From positions 16,898,234 to 16,962,233 of the forward strand of contig JARZZO010000014.1 of the NCBI GenBank assembly GCA_030544215.1: a stretch of 64,000 bases of DNA, in the 5' to 3' direction. This DNA is from Zantedeschia hybrid cultivar (taxonomy: Eukaryota > Streptophyta > Magnoliopsida > Alismatales > Araceae). The position numbers were made by a program, and so were the translations under genes. Under the pieces are notes generated by a model that saw only the letters and a list, made by a program, of their open reading frames with translations, searched no databases and was not told the DNA's origin. Shown here piece by piece: positions 1 through 11,098 of the stretch; the first letter of the stretch is position 1, and each line of letters starts with the position of its first letter.

Positions 1-174
1 AACTCTGGAGGGGAAATTCTATTAAGAAAATCCGAATTCAATTTTTAGCAAAGATTGAAGTGAGCATAGGGAAAAGAAAAAACTCACAATCTTGCGTAGA
101 CTAGAACTCGGACCCTCTCCGTAGGAGGGCGGGGAGGGGTGAGCCGTTATGCTGTTGTAGACGGCTCATTTAGT

Positions 175-507
175 CTTACTTTGTTTGTGGAATAAGCCCT
201 GAATAGGATGTTTTATTCTCCTAAAACCTTTTAACCCATTTTGGTGGAGAGGAGTGCTTAACCCAAGGTGCTATAGGTTATACCAGGGGTTAAGCGGAAT
301 AACATGGATATTTTGAACTCTTTATTCCACTCTTTATTCTCTTCTTTATTCTACTTATTCCTACTAAATCACTTGAAATAGCGCAGTGCAATTCTACTTA
401 TTCTGGGTAGAATACCAACAATTTACCAAATCAAAATACCTCTTATTCTGGGTTAAGAAATCCCCAGAACCTTATTCTGGTTTAAGTTATTCTGCAAACA
501 AAGTGAA
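175..507. mobile_element. MITE-like element, copy 1 (TIR family with ACTTTGTTTG ends)
   Basis: The two ends are inverted: CTTACTTTGTTTGTGGAATA at the left matches the reverse complement of TATTCTGCAAACAAAGTGAA at the right with few mismatches. The inside is AT-rich, has no coding potential, and repeats the word TTATTCTG many times. A second copy with the same ends and the same 3' half lies at 19281-19591. TTAG occurs next to both ends but is not shared by copy 2, so the target duplication and superfamily are undecided. The short open frame inside (386-598) is not a gene. Confidence 0.6.
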
Positions 508-1382
508 CCTTAGAGGTCAACTAACAAGTGCCGTGAATTGGAAGTCATACTCAATTACTTTTCATTGGATGTATATACTCCAATATACAAAAGTGTGACT
601 ACAAAGTTTCTCAACATAATCATTTAATAGATAAAATAATCATATTTAGTGTAGAATTATTTTTATTCTCCAATAAAGAGATATTAAGCGTCACTTTGAT
701 TGAGGAATAGGAGAAGAATAAGGACGAATAAGTGGAGAATAAACTTAATTTTGTTTTGACAAGCAGAATAATTTATACCGTGCATAATAGTGTATCTTAA
801 AAATAAGTGGAATAAGTCATCCAACTTTATACTCAAGAAGTACTTATTCTTCTTATTCCGTGGGTTCCACAAAATTATCAAATCGAAATATCTCTTATTT
901 TAGTATACATCGTTTCGTCAATGAATCTCAATATCTTATTCGACAAATAAAGTGGGGCTTAAAGAAAGAGTAAGCATTGTCCGATACTTTGAAGTAGTTA
1001 GTTACTCCACCTTCGCCATATAATTATTAAATTGCGGAGAGAACGCCCTCGTGCGCTTGCGTTTTGATCTGAGACGGTGGAGACCGCCAACGACTGGATT
1101 AGAACCAATCAAATCAGGACACCTGGGTCTGAACCATTTGGCACAAAACCGCTGGTGATAGCCAGCCGCTTGATGCGAGATTCATAGTGGAGCCGGGACC
1201 ACCATTTCCCCAGCCAAAACTTTGACTGGACAGCTCCTAGTTTCTTACAATTTGATGTTTTTGGTAGGTCCATTCCCACCATCTATGAGGTAGTGCGGGA
1301 GAGAGGTCGCTGGCATTGCTAGCAACAAGTGATGCCATTTTGAAGTCTTTTTTAGTCAGACCTCATGTGTCCCCATAGATTG
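508..1382. other. Non-coding AT-rich stretch with a possible degraded TIR element
   Basis: No gene is seen. Around 689-955 the ends GTCACTTTGATTGAGGAATA and CTTATTCGACAAATAAAGTG are partly inverted and resemble the ends of the element at 175-507, so a third, more diverged member may lie here. From 1020 to 1380 the sequence is less AT-rich but holds no convincing reading frame. Confidence 0.35.
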
Positions 1383-1555
1383 TGTTGATGTATATACAAT
1401 AAGTCTAGATTTAGATTTAGTATGCTCTAGATTTAGTATGTACATATTGGTAAGTATGTTGGCCTCTTGTCCTATTATGGGATCTTGTACTTGTATATAT
1501 CAAGGTTCAATACAATGGAGAAGGTCATGCTTCCTTCAATTCATTATTCGTAACA
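1383..1555 (+). repeat. 5' LTR of the small copia element
   Basis: 173 bp, starting TGTTGATG and ending TAACA, the canonical TG...CA. It pairs with 4743-4915. A short LTR of this size is usual for Ty1/copia. The primer-binding site abuts its right end. Confidence 0.92.
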
Positions 1556-2113
1556 TGGTATCAGAGTCGAACGTTCGTTTTCGGTTTTCTTGAGCGTGTC
1601 TGCCTTCGCCGCATCGCTACCGTGTGCGTCTGCCTTTCGGTCCGCCGCCGTTCCCCCTCTGCGTTCTCCCTAAACCCTTTGCCGTTCGTTTGCTTGGCCG
1701 GGGGGAGGCCTTCCAGCGGTGCCGTGGCAGGTTTTCCCGCGGTGGTGTTGCGTTGCCGCTCCTCCCCAGTCGCGGTTGCCGTTCCTAGTCTCCCCAGGGA
1801 CTGTTCCCAACAGTTCAGTTCGGCAGGTGCAGTGTTGGGCGCTCCTGCCCAGTCCAGGTCCACCCCAGTCGCAGCAGGTTCGGCTGGGGCCGCTCGTGCC
1901 CAGTCCAGCTCCTCCCCTCGCAGTAGGTTCGGCTAGTCCAGCTCCTCCCCTCGCAGCAGGTTCACCCAGACGGCTCCCTTCGTTGCAGTTTCAGATGGGG
2001 CTTCTAGCTCTTCCCCAGACGGGTGGTCTTCCTGTAAGCAAGGTTGAGGAGGGATCCGGTCACCCCCGCGAAGCCCCCCCAGTGGAAGGTAGTGTTCACC
2101 TTCTTTGATTGCC

Positions 2114-4729
2114 ATGGCTCTATTAAGTTCTATTTCTGCGTCGGATATTCCAAAAATAGATCTTCAATTAAAGGATGCCAATAACTATGTTGTATGGACT
2201 GCTACTGTTCTATCTAATCTTCGTACTGCTAAGTTATGGGGATATGTTGATGGGACTATTCTGTATCCGACAGTTGAAATTGAGTCATCGACAGAAAAAG
2301 GTACTACTATTTCTTTTATTCAGATTTGGAAAGATAATGATGAGGTTGTCATGGGTTATATCTTTCGTTCGGTTGATCCTTCCATTCGTCTGGATCTTTT
2401 GGATTTTACTACTTCTCGAGCACAATGGACTTATCTTGCCAGACGTTATATTCAGTCTAGTGGTGCTCGAGAGTATCAGCTTCGTAGTGAACTTGACAGT
2501 ATTCGTCAGGGTGAACTGTCAATTCAGGAGTTCTTCACTCGTCTTCGACGTATTTGGTCAGAATTAGATGCTATGCATATCTCTGGTCGTATTTCTACGT
2601 GTTCTTGCAGTCTTCAACGGGATCGACAACATCTCTATCACTTTTTGATGCGTCTTCGTCCTGAGTACGAGGCACTTCGTGCTCAACTTCTACATCGATC
2701 CCCTCTGCCGAGTCTGGATGATGCTCTTACTGAGCTTATTGCAGAAGAAACACGACTGCGAGCCCTGGGGACGTCTAGCACTCCATCTGAAACTGTTCTC
2801 GCTGCCGCATTGCGGTCTCGCTCATCGGAGCCTTCCAAATTTTCTCCGCTACTTGACACTCCGACGCACTTACGTAGTATGGATTCTTCATCACACCTTG
2901 GTGACTCAGTTAGCACACCAACGAATCTTTTCTGCAAATACTGTCGCAACCGTGGCCACACTATTGATCAATGTCGGAAGCTTTAGCATCGTCCACGTCA
3001 GTCTCGTCCCACTGCTGCTGTGGCGGAGTCGCCTCCTTCCGTCCCGTCGCCTACAACTCTGTCTGGATTACCTTCTCAAAGAAGTTCTATTGACGTGACG
3101 CAACTTGCTGGACAGATACAACAGATTCAGCAGCTTCTCCAGACCGCTGGTTTCTTTTCTGAACCTTCCGCTCTGTCTGCCGCCACTGCTATTCACACTC
3201 ATCAAGAGCCTCAGAGTTTCAGACAGGCTATTCAGTTACCAGAATGGCGTCAGGCTATGCAGGAGGAGATTCAGGCACTTCAGCAGACCCATACATGGGA
3301 TCTTGTACCACTTCCTTTTGGTGTCTCTCATGTCAGTTGTAAGTGGATATACAAGATCAAGACTAAGGCTGATGGTTCTATCGAGCGCCATAAGGCACGG
3401 CTTGTGGCACGTGGTTTCACTCAAGAGTATGGCATTGATTATGAGGAGACTTTTGCACATGTGGCAAAGATGACTACTGTTCGCACTTTACTTGTTGTTG
3501 CCGCAGTTCGTCGTTGGCCTCTCTATCAGCTTGATGTAAAGAATGCTTTTCTCTATGGAGATCTCACAGAAGAGGTCTATATGCAGTCACCTCCTGGTCT
3601 TCCCGCTCCGCCTGGTTATGTTTGCTGTCTCCGCAAGGCCATTTATGGGCTCAAGCAGGCACCTCGTGCTTGGTTTGAGCGTTTTCGGCAAGCAGTTCTT
3701 GAGATTGATTTTCAAGAGAGCGTTGAAGATTATGCCATCTTCGTTCGTGATTCTCCTAATGGCCGCGCCATCCTACTTCTCTATGTAGATGACATGATCA
3801 TCACTGGCGATGACTCGACTGCCATTGCTTCCCTCAAGTCTCATCTTCAGTAGCAGTTTGATATGAAGGATTTGGGGTTCCTTCGTTACTTTCTTGGTCT
3901 TGAGGTTGCATATTCCTCTCGGGGTTACTTACTCTCACAGCAGAAGTATATTGCAGATATTCTTCAGCGAGCCTCTCTCTCTGACACGCGCTCGATAGAC
4001 ACTCCCATGGAACTACATGTTAAGCTTCGCCCGACTGATGGTGTTCTTCTGGACGATCCCACGCGCTATCGTCAGCTAGTTGGTGCTCTGGTTTATCTTA
4101 CTATTTCACATCTTGACATCGCCCATGCTGTGCATGTCTTGAGTCAGTTTGTCAGTGCGCCTACTTCTGTTCACTATGCTGCTCTTCTTCGAGTACTCAG
4201 ATACCTGCGTAGCACTATTCGTCGCTCGCTTCTGTTGTCTTCTACTTCCTCCTTAGAGCTCCGTGCTTACACTGATGCTGATTGGACTGGGGATCCTACT
4301 GATCGCCGCTCTACCACTGGGTTCTGCATTTTCTTGGATTCTTCTCTTATCTCCTGGCGGAGCAAGAAACAAGCAGTTGTCTCTCGCTCTAGTACTGAAG
4401 CAGAGTATCGTGCTATGGCTGACACATCTGCTGAGGTTATTTGGCTCCGACGTCTTCTTCACGATTTTGGGATTGCTCTTACCACTCCGACTCCTCTCTA
4501 CTGTGATAATCAGAGTGCTCTTCAGATTGCCAGCAATCCTGTCTTCCATGAGCGGACGAAGCATATTGAAATTGATTGTCACTTTGTTCGTCAGCACTAT
4601 CTTTCAGGCGATCTGTCTCTCCCTTATATTTCGACAACCGCACAACTTGCTGATCTTTTCACAAAATCACAACCTACTTCACGTTTTCGTGCATTAGTTA
4701 GCAAACTCTCGGTTCATGATCCACCGTGA
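2114..4729 (+). pseudogene. gag-RT-RNase H polyprotein of copia element, one frame with two in-frame TAG codons
   Basis: A single + frame runs from ATG 2114 (MALLSSISAS) to TGA 4727-4729, broken only by TAG at 2984-2986 and at 3851-3853. The first part is a copia gag with a CCHC zinc knuckle (CKYCRNRGHTIDQC, CX2CX4HX4C) near 2932-2977. After about 60 codons of Gln/Ser-rich linker the frame passes straight into the reverse transcriptase: CKWIYKIKTKADGS, QLDVKNAFLYG, and the catalytic YVDDMI at about 3781. A complete copia RNase H follows (YTDADWTGDP, SRSSTEAEYRAM, the C-terminal ADLFTK motif). The protease DTGA/DSGA motif and the whole integrase, which normally lie between gag and RT, are missing. 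Both TAG codons could be decay or read-through; copia elements normally use no stop codons here, so decay is the simpler reading. Confidence 0.88.
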
Positions 4730-4742
4730 GTTTGAGGGGGGG

Positions 4743-4915
4743 TGTTGATGTATATACAGTAGGTCTAGATTTAGATTTAGTATGCTCTAGATTTTGTATG
4801 TACATATTGGTAAGCATGCTGGCCTCTTGCCCTATTATGAGATCTTGTACTTGTATATATCAAGGTTCAATACAATGGGGAAGGTCATGCTTCCTTCAAT
4901 TCATTATTCGTAACA
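4743..4915 (+). repeat. 3' LTR of the small copia element
   Basis: 173-bp partner of the LTR at 1383-1555, with about 8 substitutions. The polypurine tract (G-rich, ending at 4742) abuts its left end. Confidence 0.92.
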
Positions 4916-6091
4916 TATTGTATAGTACAATCAAATGAGTTAAAAAATTTTAAAAGGAGTAAAGATGGGCACCCAATAAATAGTAAAATAAATCTTTAAT
5001 GAGTCGAACTCAATAATAGTAAAGATAGACACCTGATAAATAGTAAAAGATTCCTTAACGAGTCGAACTTAATAATAATTTATGATATTTTAAAAAAAAT
5101 TAAGTCGTCTTAGCAAAAATCAAACTGTACATACATATGAGACCTAACTTTAATTAATCATAATATAACTGCACCGCCAACTCATGCTGCTCCACTTGAA
5201 AGTGTAGCAAATATTACTCCATGTTGGTATGTTTCTCCCTTTGGAGGTTGCGTATTGTTGCTGCTTTACACGGATTCGATCCCTGGTTACTGGATCTTTG
5301 GCCTTAGAACCCAGCCGTCTAGGTTAGGACCGAAAATTTTAAAAAAAATAAAATAAGAATGATATATTTTCTATACACACGCATACAATGTTGATTTATT
5401 TTAGAATGATAGATATAAAAGAAGGATAAATAACGGGGAGTAATGTACAATTTTTATGCTCCTCTAGTAAAAGGCTTTATACCATAGCTCTCTAACCCGA
5501 GTATTTCAAAATAGTATACCACTATATCCTACACAATTCCTGTGAAACTACCACATATAGAAGATTTCTTCACAAATATGTTAATCCACCTGTGTAAACT
5601 CTTCTTTCATTCTAGGAGACATTTTTCTCACTGTAAAGTCTGTTTCTATATAAATATATATATGTGTGTGTGTGACATAGATGAGTCTCAATCTCAGTAG
5701 TGTTCGACAAAGAAATAGGATTAATTATGAGTTGAATCAGTCAATGAGGCAGCCGAGCTTAGGTTGAGTTTAATTCAACTCAGCTGAGCAAATTCATTTC
5801 GAGTCTCAAGTCAAGTTTGTTTGGGTAAACAAGTCAAGCTTGAGCTTGAAATATTATGAAAATTTTTAATGTTATTGAGTTTTATGGGATAACGAGAGCT
5901 TGAGTAAGCATAAATTCTGGCTTGATGGAATTGAAATTGAATTCAATTAAACTCTAGTTGGTACGTAAACTAATCTAAATCGACACAAAGTCCTATTGAA
6001 CTTGTGCTGAAATGAAATCAATTTTTTACCCATGTTTAAGGACTCAGAATCAGATCAAGCTCTCACTCTAGCTCAATCAGATCCTACCTAG
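4916..6091. other. Non-coding AT-rich spacer with a possible SINE scrap
   Basis: No gene is seen. A short repeated phrase (AGATRGRCACCYRATAAATAGTAAA) occurs near 4965 and 5026. Around 5266-5280 a B-box-like GGATTCGATCCCTGG is followed by an A-rich tail at about 5338-5358, which could be the 3' half of a tRNA-derived SINE, but no A-box or target duplication was found. Confidence 0.3.
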
Positions 6092-6133
6092 CTAAAAGGA
6101 GTTTAGATAATAGTGCCAACAGGGTCGTTGTTC

Positions 6134-6406
6134 AAATTATTATTATTATTATTTTTTGGATAGTCTGGTGGTTCAGTGGTTAAAGTAAGGGCCCCCATCC
6201 CATGGAATAGGATCCAATTTCGCACATAATGATCATTCCTCTTAATGGAGTTTTTTCCAGCACAGAAAATACTAATGATTCCGTCAAACGACAAGAAGTC
6301 CGCGACAGACGCCCCGTCCGCACTCAGATGCGGGGTTAAACTTACGACCTCCTGCCCACTCAGAAAAAGAGAGGGTGTCCACCACCGTGCCATGCTCGAG
6401 GGACAT
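6134..6406 (-). mobile_element. tRNA-derived SINE with a 42-bp target-site duplication
   Basis: Read on the - strand, the 273-bp insert begins near GAGCATGGCACGGTGGTGG (A-box-like), continues to a B-box-like GGTCGTAAGTTTAACCCC, and ends in an A-rich (AAT)n tail at 6134-6155. It is flanked by direct repeats of 42 bp, 6092-6133 and 6407-6448, starting CTAAAAGGAGTTTAGATAAT and differing at one base. Head, tail and flanking repeats together fit target-primed reverse transcription. The target duplication is much longer than the 5-20 bp usual for plant SINEs. Confidence 0.8.
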
Positions 6407-6752
6407 CTAAAAGGAGTTTAGATAATACTGCCAACAGGGTCGTTGTTCTAATGATTTTCTCTTCATTTCGTCGTTCCATTATGATGCCTATTCCACTCCC
6501 AAAGGATCGCCGAACCACTGCTCACTTGACCAGCCTATTATAGATTTTTGTCACCACAGTTGCCGTGTTAATGGTGAAGTCATGAATGCCTTTAATTATA
6601 GTCGAGCAACACTATTCTTACATCCAAAGCTAAACCTATCTATAAGATACGTCTTACATCAGTACCATCCCATGAGTGTTACCATTACTAGACAAGATTT
6701 ATTACATTAACTGCAGATCGATGGCGGGGAGCATCATAAAAGGATACATTAA

Positions 6753-7066
6753 GGGGTTATTTATTTCAGTGTAAAACTTTATAAATTATCGGCTTTAAAA
6801 CAAGTGAAATTTTCTTGTTTTAGAATCAGAGAATATTTGTTTGGTTGTTTATAAAATAAAATAATAGGAATGTTTTAATCTTCTTGTTTTGATTTATAGT
6901 GAGTCTTTATTGTAAATCAAAACAAGAGATTTGAAATGTCAAGTGAACAGACAAGGCTCACATAGGATTTTATTTCACATTGTTTCACATCATTGCAAAC
7001 AACTGAAAACACCGTAAAATGACAATTGTTTCAAATTACGTTATTTTACATTAAACCAAACAACCT
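6753..7066 (+). mobile_element. MITE-like element, family 2, copy 1
   Basis: The ends GGGGTTATTTATTTCAGTGT (left) and ACATTAAACCAAACAACC (right) are inverted relative to each other, in the style of PIF/hAT-type MITEs. It is non-coding and about 310 bp. A second, inverted copy sharing internal sequence (for example AATCTTC..TTTTGATTTA) lies at about 35655-35900. No clear target duplication was found. Confidence 0.6.
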
Positions 7067-7429
7067 CTATGTGTACACTGTACAAGTAGATTTTTCCTGC
7101 GTAATTGTTTTCAAAAGCGTCCAAGTTTTTCTGGTATATCTTTAGATATTACCCTAAAATGCGTCATATTCAAGAATTAATTCTTTCAATTTTAATATTT
7201 ATCTGTAACCTCCTCAAAATCGCATAGTATTTAATGAAGTCCTTAAGAAAATTATGAATAAACTTTAAGCTTTTTGAAAAAAAAAAACTCTCAAAAAGAG
7301 GATTTATCAACTAAATAGGCAATTGTGTAGGGTTATAAATAAATATTTGGATCGAAAGGTTAATCTTTAAATATGATAGATTATAAAGAATAATTTTTAA
7401 AATTTCTTTTTTATTCTTTTGACATAGAA

Positions 7430-8213
7430 GAAAGACCAAAGACACAATCATAGCTGTCTAGTCAAGTACGTCATTATATGGGAATTAAAATTAAAACTTC
7501 AGGAGGTGAAATCAGCCTTAAGGAACAAATTTTGTGAACTTTAACTACTTTTTTTAACATGTTTAGATGTTGTCTTTTGATAGACATCTGATCTGACGGC
7601 TAGAATTGACGTTCAAGATCGGAGAGTCAAAATTAAAAGACCATGGGATGGAAACAATCCTAAGGATCTATTTTCATATTTAACATTTTTTTATAATTTT
7701 TATTTATTTTAATATGAGGAGGGTGAGTTTTCGAAGCGGGGAGCATCATGTTTATCTTTTTCCTAAGTTAGACGCACCTCCTATCCCTTCCAAAATCTAA
7801 AATCTCTCCCTCTATATCTTAAAAGAATAAAAATTATCCAAAAATTTAAAATATTCAATTGTTCATTTCGGGTTGTTCTCATGTTTAGAGTTTTAATTTT
7901 TATTGTCCGATCATAAAAGCAAATTGTGGTTGTCTGATGGAGTCCGTGTCAAAAAATATTGTTAAAAATATTAAAAATAGTCAAGAATAAAAATAAGTCA
8001 GATTTATCCAACGGGTTAATCCCTTCCGTTGAAGTTTTAGCTTTGACTCTCAATTAAGGATGCAATCAATTGGACAACTATAGTTGAGTTGTACAATCAG
8101 ACAGTGAAAATTAAAATCCAGATGATGCAAATAAGCCTAAAGGAGGTAATTGAATATTTTAATTTTTTTAATGATCTTTTACTTTATTTTTAACATGAAG
8201 TGGAAGGAGTTAT
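7430..8213. repeat. Copy of the AT-rich short-repeat family found at 19.9-23.1 kb
   Basis: The phrase CAAGTACGTCATTATATGGG and downstream phrases such as AAAATTAAAAGACCATGGGATG match 22270-22510 with scattered changes. It is non-coding. Its right end abuts a (TA)n run at 8214-8229, as other members of the family do. 6450-6750 and 7067-7430 hold nothing recognisable. Confidence 0.55.
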
Positions 8214-8229
8214 ATATATATATATATAT

Positions 8230-8276
8230 GATACAATCGGTTGCCAGGTTTTCGTCAGCTGGCAACGAACTGTATC
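8230..8276. repeat. Short hairpin next to a (TA)n run
   Basis: GATACAATCGGTTGCCAG (8230-8247) and CTGGCAACGAACTGTATC (8259-8276) form an 18-bp stem with three mismatches and an 11-base loop. It starts directly after the TA microsatellite. It may be the end of a foldback element. Confidence 0.5.
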
Positions 8277-10040
8277 AAGGGCCACCAGATCTTTATCCGG
8301 AGGCCACCATTTAATGTAAACAAAGGAAAAAAAAACAATCAAGAAACACGCCCGGCTAGGGGGAACGCGGGGCGCTTGGCATGCATTAGGAGACCATTCG
8401 ATCAGAGGATCGGACGATCTAAACTTTTTATTATTTTTTTCACTTCCTTTCTTTCTCCTCACCTCAGCCCTCGGTAAATTTTAAGTGCCGCAGCATCTTA
8501 AAAAATAATAATACATTGCCAGTGGACATAAATAGGAGAGTGGATAGTAACAGCTTCATAGAAACTGTGGATAACGTATTATAGTAGAAGGAGAAAGTAC
8601 TTTAGCCTTAGAAGGGGGAAATTTCTTCATTTACATTCACTACCATCGTTATTGATTTTTATTGACAACTTAACGTATGTTTACTGGTGCAATGCACCCA
8701 TACTATATTACAAATGGAAAGCACTTCAGGATAAGTCGGGCGTTTGGGAAAAATACGAGGAAGAAGTCCATTTTCTAGGAAAAATAGTTTTCCTTAGGAT
8801 TAGAGTTTTTTTAAAAGTAAATAGTTACGAAAATCTTTTTTCCTTGGCTTAGAAAATTACCTAAGAAATTTTCCTAGGAATAGACTTCAGATTTTTTTTT
8901 TTTTGGAAAAAAAATCAACCTTCTCTTTCACTCTATGGAGATCTCTCTCTTCCTCTCCTAAGAACGGTCAAGTTTAGCATCAACTAACATGAGATTTTGG
9001 CTTTTCTTAATAACTCTAAACTATAAAAGTTATTTTTTTCTCAACATATTTTCTTAGTCTCAAAATGAAAAAAAAAAAATCTTTCCCCAAGGAATGGCAA
9101 GTTTTTATAAATGCTTAACACACCCAGCCTCCGCATTCCTACCAATGTCAAAGTCTTTGTTGAAAATCACTTTTGACTTTCATTTTCAATATGAATAATG
9201 TTGATAATGATATGTTTAACGATTAAATTTAATTAACTAATTAATTCTCAATATTTTTTCCAATGTAGAATAGTTCAAAAAGGTTTTTGGAAGCTAAGAA
9301 GGATTAAAAAAATATTAATAATTTTTGAAATATAATCCTCTCCTCTTAGGCCTCATTTCGGAACACTTTATAAATTTTGGAGAAATTCAAATTTTAAAAA
9401 ATGTCACCTCATCAACTCAAGTATTTATATTTGAGAAAAACCTCTTATTTTTAAAAGTCTCATTGAGAATGAACAAAAAAGTTAGATTTGGGAACTACAT
9501 CAAAAGACCTATATATCTTTCAATTCCATCCACTTTGTTTGCGGAATTAGGAAAGGATAAGGCTCCATATTCTAAGAATAATGCTAATTCTAATTTGATT
9601 AGAGAAATTAGTTATTCTGCATCATAATTGCTTATTCTAAGGATTAAGTGAATAAGTTACATCTAAGAAAATAGTATTCTACCTTATATTTCACCCACTA
9701 TTAAAGTGAAACACTCTTTATTCCTGAATAAACGATCCAAAGTAACTACTTCTGTAACCCATTCTGCTATCAAATTGGTATTATGTGAATAACTTTTTAA
9801 AGGTAAAAGTAGAAAATGGTGGAGAGAAGTGAATATGAATTTGAAGATTTTCCTCCCATCTTGCTTTCTAGAGGATACGAAAAAAATCTAAAAGATTTCT
9901 TTTTCAACATGAATTCAAATCCGAATTGTTTCTAGGCAATTTTTCTATGTTTTCATTTGAAAAAAAAAATCACTTTATGAATTCCCATCGAATCTAAACA
10001 TGCTTAATATGAATTCTAATTTTTACCAAGTGAGTCTAAG
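8277..10040. other. Intergenic AT-rich DNA, no gene seen
   Basis: Reading frames here are short and of random composition. The stretches around 8736-8890 (CGGGCGTTTGGGAAAAATAC start) and 9345-9630 (many TTATTCT words) look like worn MITE-type sequence without firm ends. Confidence 0.3.
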
Positions 10041-10640
10041 GATGTAAATGGTACTCGAGAATCCGTTTACCTGTTCGTTTCCAAAGCTTAAAGGTCATAA
10101 CGGATATAATTTAAAGGATAAAGATAATGATACTATCCATATAGGAATGATTTAGGATAAGAAAAAATGATACATCTTTTTTCGAGCATAGTTATCCCAA
10201 TATCCATCCATTTTCTTTTATTCATCTCAACTATCGATTATATCTTATTTAAAATTTTCATTCTAAATGAAATCTCAAATCTACTTACATAATTACATGT
10301 CTTGTTGTCCACAATATTTTTTAAACACTTCTCTCCCTCCTTTATTAATTCGTAAGATTCATTTTCACAAATTTCATGACTTATAAGTAAATTTATAAGA
10401 ACTACTTAAAAAGAGTTTATACATATGAATATTTTGAAGGTACTATTCCTTTGTTTCTTCTGAAACCGATAGAAGATTAAACTTATGTTGACGAATAATA
10501 TTGTTTGATAATTTAACATTTATGTATTTGTTTCCGATAATTTTAAAAGATAAGGATATACATATTTCTTAAAAGATAATGTTAAGAATACACATATTAC
10601 ATAAAGGATAATGATAAGGATAGAACTCTAAGCGAGGCCT
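10041..10640 (+). mobile_element. Non-autonomous element, family 3, copy 1
   Basis: About 600 bp that matches the reverse complement of 17826-18456 along its length. Both start GATGTAAATGG/CATGTAAATGG followed by CC/AC, and both share phrases such as TTTATGTATTTGTTTC and AAAGATAA.GATATACAT. It is non-coding. Its position just upstream of the bZIP promoter, with a sibling inside that gene's first intron in opposite orientation, gives an inverted pair about 7 kb apart. Superfamily is not determined. Confidence 0.55.
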
Positions 10641-10841
10641 TAGATTATCAGATTGAATTTCATAAAAATTTTAAAAAATGCTTTTAACTAAAACCTGCGC
10701 CAGACTTTTTATTTCCCCATCTTTGATAATCACATCTTATTTATTAAGATAACAGAAATTAGGAAAAAGGTTTTCATCAAACCAGCAAGTGGCGTTTTGT
10801 CCACGCACCAGAGTGAATTTCGTGCCATAGCCTAGTCGTGC

Positions 10842-11016
10842 CACGTGTTTCCCATCACTGAGTAAGAACCCACAGACGCGTCCCTACGTGCCATCTGTTA
10901 CGCGCCGCCTGACACGCCGTCATCCTGTCGGTCCTACGTGGGATCCTCCTCCCGGCTACGTGACTTCCTCCAGGGACGGCGGTCACGAGATCCGACGGTG
11001 ACCTGGCAGCAACGTG
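10842..11016 (+). promoter_or_regulatory. Cluster of five ACGTG (G-box/ABRE-type) motifs upstream of the bZIP gene
   Basis: The G-box CCACGTGT is at 10841-10848, and further ACGTG cores are at 10886, 10936, 10958 and 11012, all within 260 bp of the bZIP start codon. ACGT-core elements are the classical binding sites of plant bZIP factors and of ABA/stress control. No TATA box is obvious, and the region turns sharply GC-rich at about 10800. Regulation through these sites, including autoregulation, is inference. Confidence 0.6.
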
Positions 11017-11098
11017 GCGGCAGGAGGCGCGCCCCCCTCACCGTCCCCTTCTTATTAGGAGCGAAGCACCCCCCGCGGCGCGCTTTAGGTGGGCGGCA

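Larger units (their letters stand above)
1383..4915 (+). mobile_element. Ty1/copia LTR retrotransposon lacking protease and integrase
   Basis: A 3533-bp element bounded by two 173-bp LTRs (1383-1555 and 4743-4915), TGTTGATG...GTAACA, which differ at about 8 positions by my count. A primer-binding site TGGTATCAGAGT (initiator Met-tRNA type) starts directly after the 5' LTR at 1556, and a purine run GTTTGAGGGGGG lies directly before the 3' LTR. ATTG follows the element and also precedes it, with the fifth base differing (gATTG/tATTG), which suggests an aged 5-bp target duplication. A GC-rich leader (1570-2110) with short repeats of CAGCTCCTCCCCTCGCAG precedes one coding frame. The inside is only about 3.2 kb, because the protease and integrase part of pol is absent. 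Confidence 0.92.

Noticed and set aside
1561..2108. Long overlapping open frames on both strands before copia gag
   Set aside because: This is the GC-rich leader between PBS and gag; composition keeps frames open, and no family resemblance or own start context supports a gene.
5266..5358. B-box-like sequence and A-rich tail (SINE or tRNA)
   Set aside because: No tRNA fold, no A box and no target duplication; left as a remark in the spacer entry.
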